From Megamerina dolium (taxonomy: Eukaryota > Arthropoda > Insecta > Diptera > Megamerinidae): a stretch of DNA of 64,000 nucleotides. The notes beneath the pieces are model-generated. The model ran no database searches, was not told the origin of the DNA, and worked only from the letters and a program-made list of their open reading frames with translations. The stretch's first letter is position 1. The number at the start of each line of letters is the position of its first letter. The position numbers were made by a program, and so were the translations under genes. Where the stretch lies: assembly GCA_963854835.1 (NCBI GenBank), contig OY978530.1:24213937-24277936 (forward strand), given 5' to 3'. This document shows, piece after piece, positions 9,895-21,877 of this stretch.

Positions 9895-11308
9895 TCCTGA
9901 GACCCCCGGTATCACCAGTGATACCTTTAGTTGACCATTTTTCCCCCCACCATTTATCGGAATCTTACAGTTATTCGTCGTTCAACTGTTAGCGCGAGCT
10001 TTCTTTTGTTTTTTCATTCTCCGTTCAACAGTTACTTGTTAAAATTTGGATCATTCGCGAGCAGTGCAAGTTTGACAATTTTGCGTTAACCGACATGGCG
10101 AAGTCGCGTAAAGGTAAATATTACTTTTTGTTATTATCTTAGTGTTTTTATACTATAATCTTAAAAAATACATTGTAATTTTACTTTTAATACAAATATT
10201 TCATAGAAAAGTTTAATAATTATTTCTACATTCAACGTTTTTCTACGAGTATCATACGTGATACCTCGGGCATTTTGGTCTTATATTTGGTTTCTTTTAC
10301 AGGTAAGCTATCTGAAATAGATATCATAAAAGAGCTCAATTATGATGAGTCAGATATGGAAGAAGAAGACAGTGATGGCGAAAGTGACCTCCTAGCATGC
10401 CTAGAGGAAGAAATTGGTGAGCAAATCCCACTTGCTAATGAAGAAGATTTTTATAAATCGGACGATGAACCTCTCTCATCTCGCGTACAACCCCAATCGT
10501 CCCGAAACATACTTTCACGGTGGAAAAACAGCGAAAACTTCGATTTTACTCCACATGAAGACGATCTGGACGTCGCATTCGATCCTAGTGTAATTGTTAA
10601 GAGTTCTTCAGAGTACTTTGGTCATTATATTGATGACCGTTTATTTGAAATTATGGCCGAATGTACAAATGTTTGCAGCGTATCAAGGACGAGAAAATGT
10701 CTGAATACGACGTGTGATGAACTTAGACAGTTCTTTGCACGTGTGACACGCAATACCCCACAGCAAAGCCCTCGTTCCAGTCCAAGCAACCGTGACAGTC
10801 TTGGTCCCATACTATATGAAAGACCTCCTACTTCAACTAGAAAACACAGACTCATTGAACCAATACCTCACATTGCAAAACGGAAGAAAGAAGCAAAACA
10901 TCTGCCAACTTGTGCTAAGGGAGCCCAAAACAACAGATCAAAATGTCGAAATAAAGGTTGTAGCAACTTGACGTTTGTAAAATGTTCCGAATGTAATATT
11001 TTTCTTTGCTTTAATGTGAATAGGAACTGCTTTTTTGATTATCAAACTTCCCAGTTGCTTTTTATAACATAAAATCTGATTAATGTGCCATTTTTAGATG
11101 TAAATTGAAAGATAAAATAAAATGAATAATAACTTTGTTTTAAACTAATGCAGTCCCAAGGTATCACCTGTGATACCATCTCTTATGCCAAAAGGGGAGG
11201 GGGAGGATTTTTTTTCTCTTGCGTTTTATTAATAATATGTAGTACCTAGCTAAAAAAAGTAGCAATCTTAATTGTGGGTTATATACTTTAGTCTTGGGTC
11301 TCAGGAGG
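9893..11308 (+). mobile_element. piggyBac-derived element with internally deleted transposase
   Basis: The ends are CCTCCTGAGACCC at 9893 and its complement ending at 11308. A short palindrome of the type GGTATCACCAGTGATACC lies just inside the left end (about 9909-9926) and a related one inside the right end (about 11159-11176). Both outer borders are TA repeat, so the usual TTAA target cannot be seen. The element holds a single two-exon ORF that keeps the piggyBac N- and C-terminal regions but not the catalytic domain. Confidence 0.78.
10095..11072 (+). CDS. Core-less piggyBac-type protein (acidic N-terminus plus Cys-rich C-terminus)
   Basis: Proposed start ATG 10095 (MAKSRK), donor AG/GTAAAT at 10113/10114, acceptor TTTTACAG ending at 10302, then exon 2 to 11072. 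The phase matches: the joined codon gives Gly, continuing KLSEIDIIKELNYDESD. Exon 2 has an acidic stretch (MEEEDSDGESDLL), then FDPSVIVKSSSEYFGHYIDDRLFEIM, like the start of the piggyBac DDE domain. At that point the Asp-bearing catalytic core is missing and the frame passes to a basic linker and a Cys-rich end (KCRNKGCSNLTF, KCSECNIFLC, then a final Cys), like the piggyBac C-terminal zinc-binding domain. The spliced product would be about 262 aa. It might bind element ends without cutting. The splice model is inferred. Confidence 0.65.
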
Positions 11309-11319
11309 ATATATATATA

Positions 11320-11391
<72 letters not shown>
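11309..11391. repeat. (TA)n tract between piggyBac and LTR-A
   Basis: Pure or nearly pure TA repeat from the outer end of the piggyBac element to the TGTCTACG start of the next LTR-like sequence. Confidence 0.95.
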
Positions 11392-11395
<4 letters not shown>

Positions 11396-11760
11396 TACGC
11401 CAGACTATTACGTCACGCGCACTGTCTGGTGCCACCTTTATAGAAGGCGAATGCAACTCTGACTTGATCAGTCAGCAGTCGATTAGATATTCTTGTTCTT
11501 TTTTTTTCTTCTTATACATATTTTTTCCCGAACAAAACGGACAGTGCGCGCAATTTTTCCTTGCTTTTATAATTTTTCTCGTGTTATTGTCGGACATTAT
11601 TATATCATTAAAACGATGAAAAGTCGAACATTTAATTAAATCCGTAATATAAGAAATGAGTGCCTTGTCGTTTATATATTTCTCTCGTTATTTTTGTACT
11701 AAATAAAATACAATAAAAAACAATTCATTTATAATCTACGTGTTTTCTTCTCTTTCATCT
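11392..11760 (+). repeat. LTR-like sequence of family A, copy 1
   Basis: Starts TGTCTACGCCAG, the same start seen after a polypurine tract at 13925 and, on the other strand, at 56608. A TATATTTC/AATAAAATACAATAAAA stretch near 11675-11715 could hold the polyadenylation signal. The end is not certain; a pyrimidine-rich stretch ending near 11760 is the working limit. It is probably a solo or truncated LTR of a Ty3/gypsy-type element. No gag follows in the plus direction. Confidence 0.55.
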
Positions 11761-11920
11761 CAATACGTAATTTCATTCGATGACGAAAGTAATGAAATTC
11801 ATCCAAAATTTGATTTAAACATATATTTTGAATAAGGGTACTGGCCACAAACGAAAGGCTTAACCATTTAAAAGGTGATAAAAAGTGTGCTGATGCAAAT
11901 ACAACAGCACCACCATCACA

Positions 11921-12841
11921 TCAACCATAACAACCACAACAACAATTAAGCATCGGAATAAATGGAAGAAAATCACCGCCAACAACATCAAGATTTGTCA
12001 TCAAGTATTGACAATTGGTACACAGTTTATGTTTGTTAACTACGCTGTAGCGTTCATCAACCAACAACTTCAGAAATTCGGGACACTGGCGAAGAGGGTG
12101 TGTCTTTCGGCACAATGGACAACCGTGATTGGAGACACTGGCATGATAAATGCTAGTTCCGTGTGACTCTACCCGAGGTTTATTTGTACGCTGGGGAGGG
12201 TTGAATCGACCGGGTTGCTGATTCGATGGTTGCCTGAGTTGCCGAGTTGGTGGTTGGCTGGATTGCCGAGGACCACTTCGGATATCTGCAACTGATTCCA
12301 AAGTCTGATACCGATCTGTAAGAAAGGCATCGAAGTCGCTCCAATTAGGGATTTCACGTTTATTTTTTAATGATTGCTCCCAAAGGCGCAAGGTGGTATA
12401 CGGAAGTTTTGTGGAACACAAATAAAATAGCGTCCCAGTGGCTTGTGTCAATGCCTAAGAGCTTCAAATTCATAATGCAATCGTTTAGTGTGCGCTATAA
12501 GCGCTTCAAATGCGGACCGGTTTCTTGAGTTACCGGTTGGATAGTGAAAAGGGATTTCAACTGTAAGTTGACGAGAATCCTCTTATTTTCATATCTCTCC
12601 TCGAGATTATGCCAAGCTAGTGCGAAGCCATCATTAGTCAAGGGAGTAGACTGAATGATGCTATGTGATTCACCTCGGGTTTTTTGTAGCAAGTGGTATA
12701 ATTTTTCCACTGGCGACAGACGGGGGTTATTTCGGTATAATGCCGTAAACAAGTCACGAAAACTTGATCACAATACATAATCTCCTGAAAAACATGGGGC
12801 GTCGCATTGAGGCAGTTGAATAGCGGGAAATGAATGTTCAT
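11921..12841 (-). pseudogene. BEL/Pao gag fragment with zinc knuckle
   Basis: Minus frames give a capsid-like region at 12752-12495 (SPVEKLYHLLQKTRGES, ALAWHNLEERYENKR) of the type found in BEL/Pao gag. It is followed after a frameshift by 12451-11921 with LPYTTLRLWEQSLKN, a Gln/Pro/Arg-rich segment, and CPLCRKTHPLRQCPEF and HKLCTNCQ zinc-knuckle-like Cys motifs. The gag would bind and package RNA. Protease and pol do not follow, so this is the 5' part of a decayed element. The LTR-like sequence at 13061-13505 lies upstream in the right orientation to be its 5' LTR. Confidence 0.75.
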
Positions 12842-13060
12842 TTTTTACTTTCTCAACGGGTATATTCGGAATTGCCGGAGAAAAAGAACTACGGGGGATG
12901 CGACTTCGGACCTCAGTTCGTGAAGAACAGCAGGAAATGAAGGTTGTCGGGGTATGTTTTCAACGGGAGAAGAGGAAACTGCGGGGGTTACCACTTCGGA
13001 TCTCAGCTCGTGAAGAACAGCAGTACATTCGATCCCGCCTAATACTGGGCCCCCAAAATT

Positions 13061-13505
13061 GCTGTCACGTTAAAGGTGATTTGAAGATTGTGGCTTGAGC
13101 AACATATAAGCCTCTGATGCCACACGCGTATTATGTAGCAACGTTTTGTCAGGTTATACGATACTGACCGTCATACGCATCCCTCCTCACATTGTTCAGT
13201 TTACTGTAACTGCCCGATTTAATTCCCGGACTTCTACGAAGCTTCTATGGAACTATGCACTGGTCTAGTGTATATGCGTGTGAATAGTTATTTTCACATT
13301 ATTTGCTACATATTTATGAGCCGAGTCATCATGAACCCAAGACACGCAGATTCTATCCAAGTTTAGAACGTGTCACGAGCATTATATATTCTGGCATTCC
13401 CGAGAAGCTGGATTTGTTAATGTTTCAAGTGCTCTCCGAGCTCGAGGCTTGTCAACTAAATTGACTTTTCGAAACCCTTGATTTGGTCTACGACCAGCCC
13501 TGAGA
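13061..13505 (-). repeat. LTR-like sequence of family B, copy 1
   Basis: The segment 13190-13500 is similar to the reverse complement of 17260-17510, sharing blocks such as ACTTCTACGAAG, TTTCACATTATTTGCTACAT, TCATGAACCCAA and GGTCTACGACC. It lies directly upstream of the BEL gag on the same strand. A GTGACA end followed by TTTTGGGGGCCCAG near 13045-13061 (minus) could be the LTR end and primer-binding region. Boundaries are approximate. Confidence 0.5.
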
Positions 13506-13907
13506 ATCTATTCACCTGAGATGGTGCGATCCAATCCCGATCCACACACCAATCAACATTGGAAAACACTCTAAAAGCAACAATCTACCATCAACACTCT
13601 ACAATCAACAATCAATACTCGTTCCGAATCAGCAATCAACATCTGTCATATTTCCCTGATGCCTTTTCTCACTCTTACCAAAGTAAAAATCTTGAATCCC
13701 GGCTTGAACTCCCTCACTGGTGATGCTGATCAACCTGAATACGAATTGGATTCAAAATCCGAACACTTTATAGTTAATTTTAATTATTTTTAAGATTAAC
13801 TTTAATCATATGAAATACCGTATTTTTATTTGTATTTCCTTTTTATTTAATTTTTTTTTCTCATTCCCTCCGTCTTGGGTGGAGGTTCCGTCTCTTTTGC
13901 AGTATTC
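13506..13907. other. Intervening AT-rich DNA, no gene recognised
   Basis: Contains several imperfect AATCAACA-type repeats (13545-13640) and AT-rich sequence. A short pyrimidine-rich block precedes the polypurine tract of the next LTR. No protein similarity is seen. Confidence 0.5.
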
Positions 13908-14160
13908 CTGCAAGGGGGGCGGAATGTCTACGCCAGAAGACGTGTGTCGCGCACTGCCCCGTATAAAGTTTGCATGGGTTAGCAACCCTAATTCCATTAT
14001 ATTTCGGCCCCCTATATTTCGCTCTTTCTCTTTCTCTCTCCCGTTCTCTTCAACTATTTCCTTTTACTTTATACTCTTCACTTTCCATTTTTATATATTT
14101 TTACATTGTTGATACTAACTCCTTCGATAGAACAAGTTCGTGTTTCTATAGATATTAAAA
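13908..14160 (+). repeat. Polypurine tract and LTR family A, copy 2
   Basis: A purine run (TGCAAGGGGGGCGGAA, 13909-13924) is directly followed by TGTCTACGCCAG at 13925, the classical junction between the 3' end of an LTR retroelement and its LTR. A polypyrimidine stretch (CTCTTTCTCTTTCTCTCTC type) lies at about 14018-14042. The same junction, inverted, occurs at 56608-56630. The following 14160-14459 is an AT-rich stretch ending in a short frame (MNKKCFVLPQQRLSQ…) that is not recognised. Confidence 0.65.
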
Positions 14161-14456
14161 TTAAAATTGAAAATAATAAAAACAGCCCCAATTTCTCGAG
14201 CACTGCGCGATATTTTTCCCTCTCGATTTCCTTTAATTACACGAAATATATTTAATTTTAAACAAGAGTTAAAATTAAGTGCTCAACATTGTTTAAATAT
14301 ATACAATAAATATATACAAATGAACAAGAAGTGTTTTGTGTTGCCACAACAACGACTCTCACAGTCATCGTCGCTAATAGCTGTACATCCAACTCAACCA
14401 GAAGGCAAGTGCACCGCATTCAGCGAACCCACCGGCATACATTCGCTCCCCGCTGA

Positions 14457-16100
<1,644 letters not shown>

Positions 16101-16129
16101 TATTTGCGCTTACTCTCGGAACCACCAAT

Positions 16130-16860
16130 TTACTAGGATTAAATTTGAGTCCGGTAACGGGTGAGGATACACAGATTCAGGGTAAGATTAAGAAACGAGT
16201 ATCTACAATATTTAAAATTGCACGTGGCAACATGACTTCGTTGTGGCCGACATCATCGAAGATGTAATAATTGGCGTTGATTTCATGATTAATATTGGAC
16301 TTACGTTAGATTTAAATCATCAAACAAATACTGACATGTAAACTCCAAGAGGTTACAGAAAATCAGTAGCGGTAATTTGGGCACAGATGAATATGAATGA
16401 TAGGACAGGCAAGTTGTGGACAGTTTAAGCGGATAAACAAATAAAAAAATAAGACATCATACTTGGGAAGACGTTAGTGGAACCTAAGTAAAATGGAATG
16501 GTACCTGTGAGGAAACTGAATCCATGTAGTGCACATGTAGGAGAATGGGCAGGACATTGATTTAAATGGAAACACTGGTGGACGAACCATTGTGAAACCT
16601 CACGTTGGCATATTCTAGATCAATCCGTCAAGCACCACGATAACTTCCATTGCTCAAAAAAATGAAGCCATTAAGCTGGTTAGCGATATGCAGAACCAAA
16701 GTGTTATTGAACCATCAGCGAGTCCATGGAGTTCATCAGTTGTGCTGGTAAAGAAGCAGGACGGAAGTACTAGATTCCATGTTAAGACACAGAAAGCTAA
16801 ATGATATCACGGAAAAAAGCAAAAAAACACTGGAACTGACACCAATCTACTTTCAATCCA
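16130..16860 (+). pseudogene. Ty3/gypsy protease end and RT start
   Basis: 16140-16330 reads (with interruptions) like the end of a retropepsin and its linker: VVADIIEDVIIGVDFM and NIGLTLDL. 16610-16800 reads like the start of a Ty3/gypsy RT: SVIEPSASPWSSSVVLVKKQ followed by DGSTRFHV and, one frame over, RKLNDITEK. Stops and frameshifts occur throughout. This may be the interior of the element whose LTR-like pieces lie at 13925 or 17130, but orientation and order do not prove that. Confidence 0.7.
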
Positions 16861-17129
16861 TTATCTCTTTCATCAAATATAAAAAAGAACCGATGAATAT
16901 AAATTTTTTTCAAATAAAAATTAAAAATTTGTATGAAATCTTTAGACGATATTTTGTCAAAATGAAATACTTGTAGGTTTACACGTTAAGCTTATCACCT
17001 TCCATTCAGAATTTTATTCTAATTTTATTTTATATATTAAAATATCAGAAGTCACTTTGTAGTGTAGTCAATATAGAAAATTGTATGAATAAATAATAAT
17101 TTATAGCAACGATACAACGACGGGTTGTA

Positions 17130-17510
17130 GTGACAAATAACGGACGAATTTATATAATGCAAATGTTCGCCTGAGAGTGACTGAACGTGACACAGGCGTA
17201 AAAAGTGACTGCGTTTTATATAATAGGGACGTTAGAGTTACGATTTTCAATACTGGAAGATTAAGATCGGGTCGTAGACCAGTTCAACGTGAGCGGCAAG
17301 TCAACGTAGCGTACAAACCTCTATACTCACACAAAATAGGCGTGTTTTGGGTTCATGACACCCCGATGGTCGATTCGCTTTACAAACATGTAGCAAATAA
17401 TGTGAAATTAGCCCATGGGATTATTCATACGCGCATAAAATATGCCAGTGTATAATTTCCTTGGTACTTCGTAGAAGTTCGTGAATTAAAACGCGCAGTT
17501 TCACATAATA
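17130..17510 (+). repeat. LTR-like sequence of family B, copy 2
   Basis: Similar over several hundred bases to the reverse complement of 13190-13500 (shared blocks listed there). No gag or pol of the same family follows. It includes a 92-residue frame (17177-17455) that is considered accidental because it lies within the LTR-like repeat. Confidence 0.5.
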
Positions 17511-17589
17511 CGGGGATGGTGGTTATATAACTCTCAAGCCCAAATTATCAAATTAATGCACAGTATATATTATTACTTACTGACTTATG

Positions 17590-19290
17590 TGGCCATAACA
17601 ACCGAATATCGATTTATGCCGGAAATAACATGCTTCGCCAGCCATCTCTGTTCTGGCGCTAGCTGGCGCTAGTTAGAAATTCCAAGCACCGTCAGGTTCT
17701 CCAGTACTTGGTCTTTCCACCTGAGGTTTGGTCTTCCTCTTCTGCGTCGTCCTCCAGCGGGTTCCGAATATAACACCTTCTTAGCTGGAGCGTGTTCTTC
17801 CATTCGCTCGACATGACCTAGCCAGAGCAGCCGCTGGATTTTGATGCGCTTTACTATGTCAATATCGGCATACAGGTCGTACAGCTCATGGTTGTACCTT
17901 ATTCGGTACTCGCCACCAACGCAAATAGGTCCAAAGATCTTGCGTAGGACTTTTCTCTGGAAAACTCCAATCATTCGCTCATCCGAGGTTGAAATTGTCC
18001 AGGCTTCAGGACATATGTTAGGACAGGCATGATGAGAGACTTGTAGAGTGTAGTTTTCGTTCTTCGAGAGAGGGCTCGACTTCTCAATTGCTTACTTAGC
18101 CCAAAGTAACACCTGTTAGCAAGAGTTATCCTACGCATGATCTCCAAGCTGACGTCATTACTGCTGTTAATGCTGGTTCCAAGATAGACAAAGTCCCTTA
18201 CTACTTCAAAAGCGTAGTTGTCAACAGTGACGTGCTGTCCAAGATGCCGGGACTCTTTGTTTGTTGATACTAGATACTTCGTCTTGCCCTCGTTCACCGT
18301 GAGACCCATCCGACGCGACTCTCTTTCCAACTCTGAGAATGCTGCTGTTCATGCCGATTATGTCAATATCGTCGGCATACGCTAACAGCATGACACTTTT
18401 GTTGAAGATAGTGCCGTTATGTCGTAGATCAGCAGCTCGTATAATTTTCTCCATAATAAGATTGAAGAAGTCGCACGATAACGAATCACCTTGTCTGAAA
18501 CCTCGTTCTGTACTAAATGGCGCGGAGAGGTCCTTCCCAATTTTCACTGCACAACGTGAGTTATGCAGTGTCATTCTACAAAGTCGAATGAGCTTTGCAG
18601 GAATACCGAACTCAGACATTGTTGCATAGAGGTAATCCCTTACCGGACTGTTGCAAGCGGCTTTATAATCAACAAATAGATGGTGTGTGTCGATCTCATT
18701 ACATATCTGGTCGATGGTGGATTTACCAGGTCTGAAGCCACACTGATACTGTGCAATCAGGTTGCTGAGCATAGGCTTCAACCTTTCACACAGTACGCTC
18801 GATAGAACCTTGTATGCGATGCTCAGGAGACTTATTCCACGGTAGTTGGCGCAAATTGTGGGGTCTCCTTTTTTATGTACAGGACAGAGAACACTGAGCC
18901 TCCAATCATCAGGCATGCTTTCATTCGACCATATTCTGCTTATGAGCTGGTGCATGCGGGTGAGCAGCTCATCGTCTGCGGTCTTAAACAACTCGGAGGC
19001 AGGCCATTAGCACCTGCAGCTTTGTTGTTCTTCAGCCTTAAAATGGCCGTTTCAACTTCGTCATAGTTGGGTGGTGGAACATCAACACCATCATCTGTAA
19101 TTGGGGTTATCGGGCAATGGCGGAATTGTTCGTAGCATCGCCATTCAGTAACGTGGAGAAGTGTTCCCTCCATAGGCTCAGTACACTCTGGACATCTGTA
19201 ACCAGATTCCCATTTCCATCACGACAAGAAGAGGCTCCGGGATTTAAACCTCCACTCAGGCGCTTGATCTTTTCAAAGAATTTATACGTT
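17590..19290 (-). mobile_element. RTE LINE copy 2 (5' truncated)
   Basis: The 3' end lies near 17590 (ATGTGGCCATAACAACCG tail, also seen at the 3' ends near 48165 and, as complement, near 20645). The 5' side stops at about 19290, where the sequence switches to an unrelated LTR-like stretch. It holds RT and C-terminal regions but no endonuclease. Confidence 0.87.
17669..19173 (-). pseudogene. RTE reverse transcriptase, frameshifted and with a 40-bp deletion
   Basis: Minus frames give NYRGISLLSIAYK, FRPGKSTIDQI, FVDYKAACNS, GFRQGDSLSCDFFN and VMLLAYADDIDIIG with the catalytic YADD. The C-terminal part has TVNEGKTKYLVS, DFVYLGTSIN, RCYFGLSKQLRS and, last, WLGHVERMEEHAPAKKVLY and GRRRRGRPNLRWKD. 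Against copy 1, about 40 bp are missing near 18695 (between the STIDQI and HHLFVDYK boxes), and there are frame changes near 17972, 18330 and 18990. This copy supplies the RT active site and C-terminus missing from copy 1. Confidence 0.88.
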
Positions 19291-19571
19291 TTAGTCTACT
19301 CGAACCAACCGTGTTCGATCACTGGATTCTATCAATAATAATTGCAACACTTATTATGTACTAACTATATACAAGAACAACTTATTAATTCAACTCTATT
19401 TAATCAACTATTTACAATCACTCTTTAATTTAACTTGTTATCGCTTGATGGTATGTTCCCTCTATCACTTTCGGAATCGAATTGATTCACTTGTCAACAA
19501 CTGACCCTATTTATACTCTGTGGCAAAACTCCAGAATCTTCCTTTATCGTAGTCGAGTTTCTTCTCTTTCT
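19291..19571 (-). other. LTR-like AT-rich segment, unassigned
   Basis: Unrelated to the RTE copy on its right edge. On the minus strand it has the look of the U3/R part of an LTR (AT-rich, with a CGAACACGGTTGGTTCGA stretch near 19298-19315), but no matching second copy or polypurine tract is seen. It leads directly into the palindrome at 19572. Confidence 0.35.
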
Positions 19572-19653
19572 TTCTCGTTGGCCTGCTCTGGTTATCGCCT
19601 TTTTCTTTTTGTTTACATTCACGATTAGTGAATACCATTACATCATATATTAC

Positions 19654-19730
<77 letters not shown>

Positions 19731-19809
19731 ATATATGATGTAATGGTATTCACTAATCGTGAATGTCAACAAAAAGAAAAAGGCGATAACCAGAGCAGGC
19801 CAACGAGAA
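19572..19809. repeat. Long palindrome: about 89-bp inverted arms around a (TA)n loop
   Basis: The left arm (19572-19660) and right arm (19721-19809) are near-perfect reverse complements about a centre at 19690; for example CCTGCTCTGGTTATCGCC on the left pairs with GGCGATAACCAGAGCAGG on the right, with one G/T difference near 19613. The spacer is nearly pure TA repeat, itself self-complementary, so the full 238 bp could form one hairpin or cruciform. Confidence 0.93.
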
Positions 19810-19866
19810 GAAAAAGTGATGTCCCAAGAGTTCTGCCGTTCAGAACCGGCTGAAATAAGTAGGTAA
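19809..19866 (+). mobile_element. SINE body fragment
   Basis: GAAAAAGTGATGTCCCAAGA and the following CTGCCGTTCAGAACCGGCTGAAATAAG-type sequence match the SINE body at about 4082-4133. Head and tail are missing. It begins at the end of the palindrome's right arm and stops where RTE sequence starts. Confidence 0.75.
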
Positions 19867-19869
19867 GTT

Positions 19870-20660
19870 TTGTCTCTTCGTGCATAAAAACGGAGATTCC
19901 ACAATTTGCGCTAACTACCTTGGAATAAGTCTTCTTAGAATCGCATACAAGGTTCTATCGAGCGTACTGTGTGAAAGCTTAAAGCCTATCCTTAACAACC
20001 CGATTACACCTTATCAGTGTGCCTTCAGACTCAGTAAATCCACCATCGACCAGATTTTCACACTGTGCCAAATCCTGGAGAGGACGTAAGAAAATCACAT
20101 CGACACACACCATCTATTTGTTGTTTATAAAGCCACTTTTGACAGTTCGGTAAGAGATTACCTCTATACAACAATGTCTGAGTTCGGTATTCCTGTGAAG
20201 TTCATTCGGCTTTGAAGATTGACACTGTCTAACTCTCATTGTGCAGTGAACATTGGGAAGGCCTCTCCCCGCCGTTTAATGCCGAACGGGGTTTGAGACA
20301 AAGTGATTCATTATCGTGGGACTTCTTTGATATTAATATGGAGAAGATAATGCGAGATGCTGATCTACGACATAATGGCACTATCTTCAACAAAAGTTCA
20401 TGCTGTTGGCGTACCCCGACGATATTGACACAATCAGCATGAACACGCGAGCAGCTAGTGCAGCATTCTCAGAGTTGAAAAGAGAGTCGCATCGAATGGG
20501 TCTTACGGTGAACGAGGGCAAGACAAAGCACCTAGTGTCAACAAACAAAGGATCCCAGCGTCTTGGATTTTGTAACTGGCTCCAGCAAGCGAAGGAAAGA
20601 GTTGGCAGGCGAAGCATACTAGATTCGGCCTTAATCGCTTTTCGGTTGTAATGGCCACAT
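19870..20660 (+). pseudogene. RTE LINE copy 3, RT fragment on the plus strand
   Basis: Plus-strand sequence parallels the reverse complement of copy 1. Broken frames give NYLGISLLRIAYKVLSSVLC, STIDQIF, HHLFVVYKAT, GLRQSDSLSWDFF and LTVNEGKTKHLVSTNK. It then jumps by deletion to the 3' end near 20645 (ATGGCCACATAAGCGAATAT). Many stops are present. It is opposite in orientation to copy 2, with the palindrome and SINE piece between them. Confidence 0.85.
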
Positions 20661-21877
20661 AAGCGAATATGTAAGTAAGTATAAGAAACATTTAGAATTT
20701 TTAGTAATAAATGCGATTTGATGAATGCTAATAGGATGGGTAAGGAGCTATTGATTTGAGATGTGGTATATATTGTTAAAGAGAAGATTAAGTACGATTG
20801 GTTTTGTAGTAGTACGTAACTTTTAACGATAGAAGTTTTATATATTTAAATAATATTAGAAAATTTTAATGTAAATTTCAATATTTATTTTAAGTTGCTT
20901 CATATTTATATTTGAATAGTTTTACATTCATGTTTACATATTTGATTTTAGCTATTTGTTTTGATTGAGAAAGGTTCATTATCAGAGTCACTATAAGAAG
21001 AGCTGTCGGGTATGAATCTCACATACGTCAATTTTGTTAACTTCGATTATTTTTCCTTTGGAATTATGAATTAGAACAAGTATTATATTTTCTTCACTGT
21101 GTCGCTTTAAGAAGTTCATGTATTGGATTTTGGGAATGACAACAGCTACTTGCAGCTCTTCTACTTCCACCCGCAAGAAGTTGCTTTTTCAGCCTCTTAA
21201 CTGCCTTTCTAAATGTCTGTGCACATGAATAAGTGCAAATATGTGAAAACTCAGTTAGATGTGCTTCTTCGGCACTTAGGTTTTTTGTGTGTCTTTAAAG
21301 CTTTTTGCGCTCAGCGTCCTGATGGCGTCTTTTACGAGGTATTTCTTTGGAAAAACTCGTTTGTTGTGTTTTAGTATAGCTCTCCCCTTTTCCTATGCCT
21401 TTCTAGATCTTTCTCGCTGGATCTCTCATGCTCCTCAGGGTTCTTTTTTAAAGTTTTCCCGAATTTCCACTGGTCTTAGCCATCTGCAAAAGCTTATAGA
21501 AAGTGAAATATATATTGGTATAAAAATACTTGTGAAGTTGCCAAAACACAAAACTGGCGAAATTATTTTTTCAAGTATTTGCAATTCAAACGTTGCGTGC
21601 GCAAATGTTTAAAACTCTCATAAGTTATAAAATAACCAAAACAAAATAAAAAGTAAGTTTGCAAATACAATTGCTATCAAATCGTTTATTTAATTTTTTA
21701 GTAGAATCAACTTCAACGTATTTTGCGTTTCGTGCGAGACATTGCATCAGTGTGTATATATTTTCAAAATAGTTACATTTTGTTATTATTTTTCTAATAA
21801 ATTCGAAACAATATGAACACATGTAACTTTTATTCACAATTAAATGACAATATTTTATGCACAGCAGATATTAACAC
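20661..21877. other. AT-rich DNA, no recognised gene
   Basis: Only short frames occur; the longest on the minus strand (20991-21176, starting MRVEVEELQVAVVIPKIQY) is not recognised. A poly-pyrimidine/poly-A pattern and absence of repeats known from elsewhere in the window suggest old unannotated repeat or host intergenic DNA. It lies downstream of the piggyBac fragment and might include its 3' untranslated part. Confidence 0.4.

Noticed and set aside
17177..17455. Plus-strand 92-aa frame
   Set aside because: It lies wholly in LTR-like sequence that is repeated, inverted, at 13190-13500, where the frame is not conserved.
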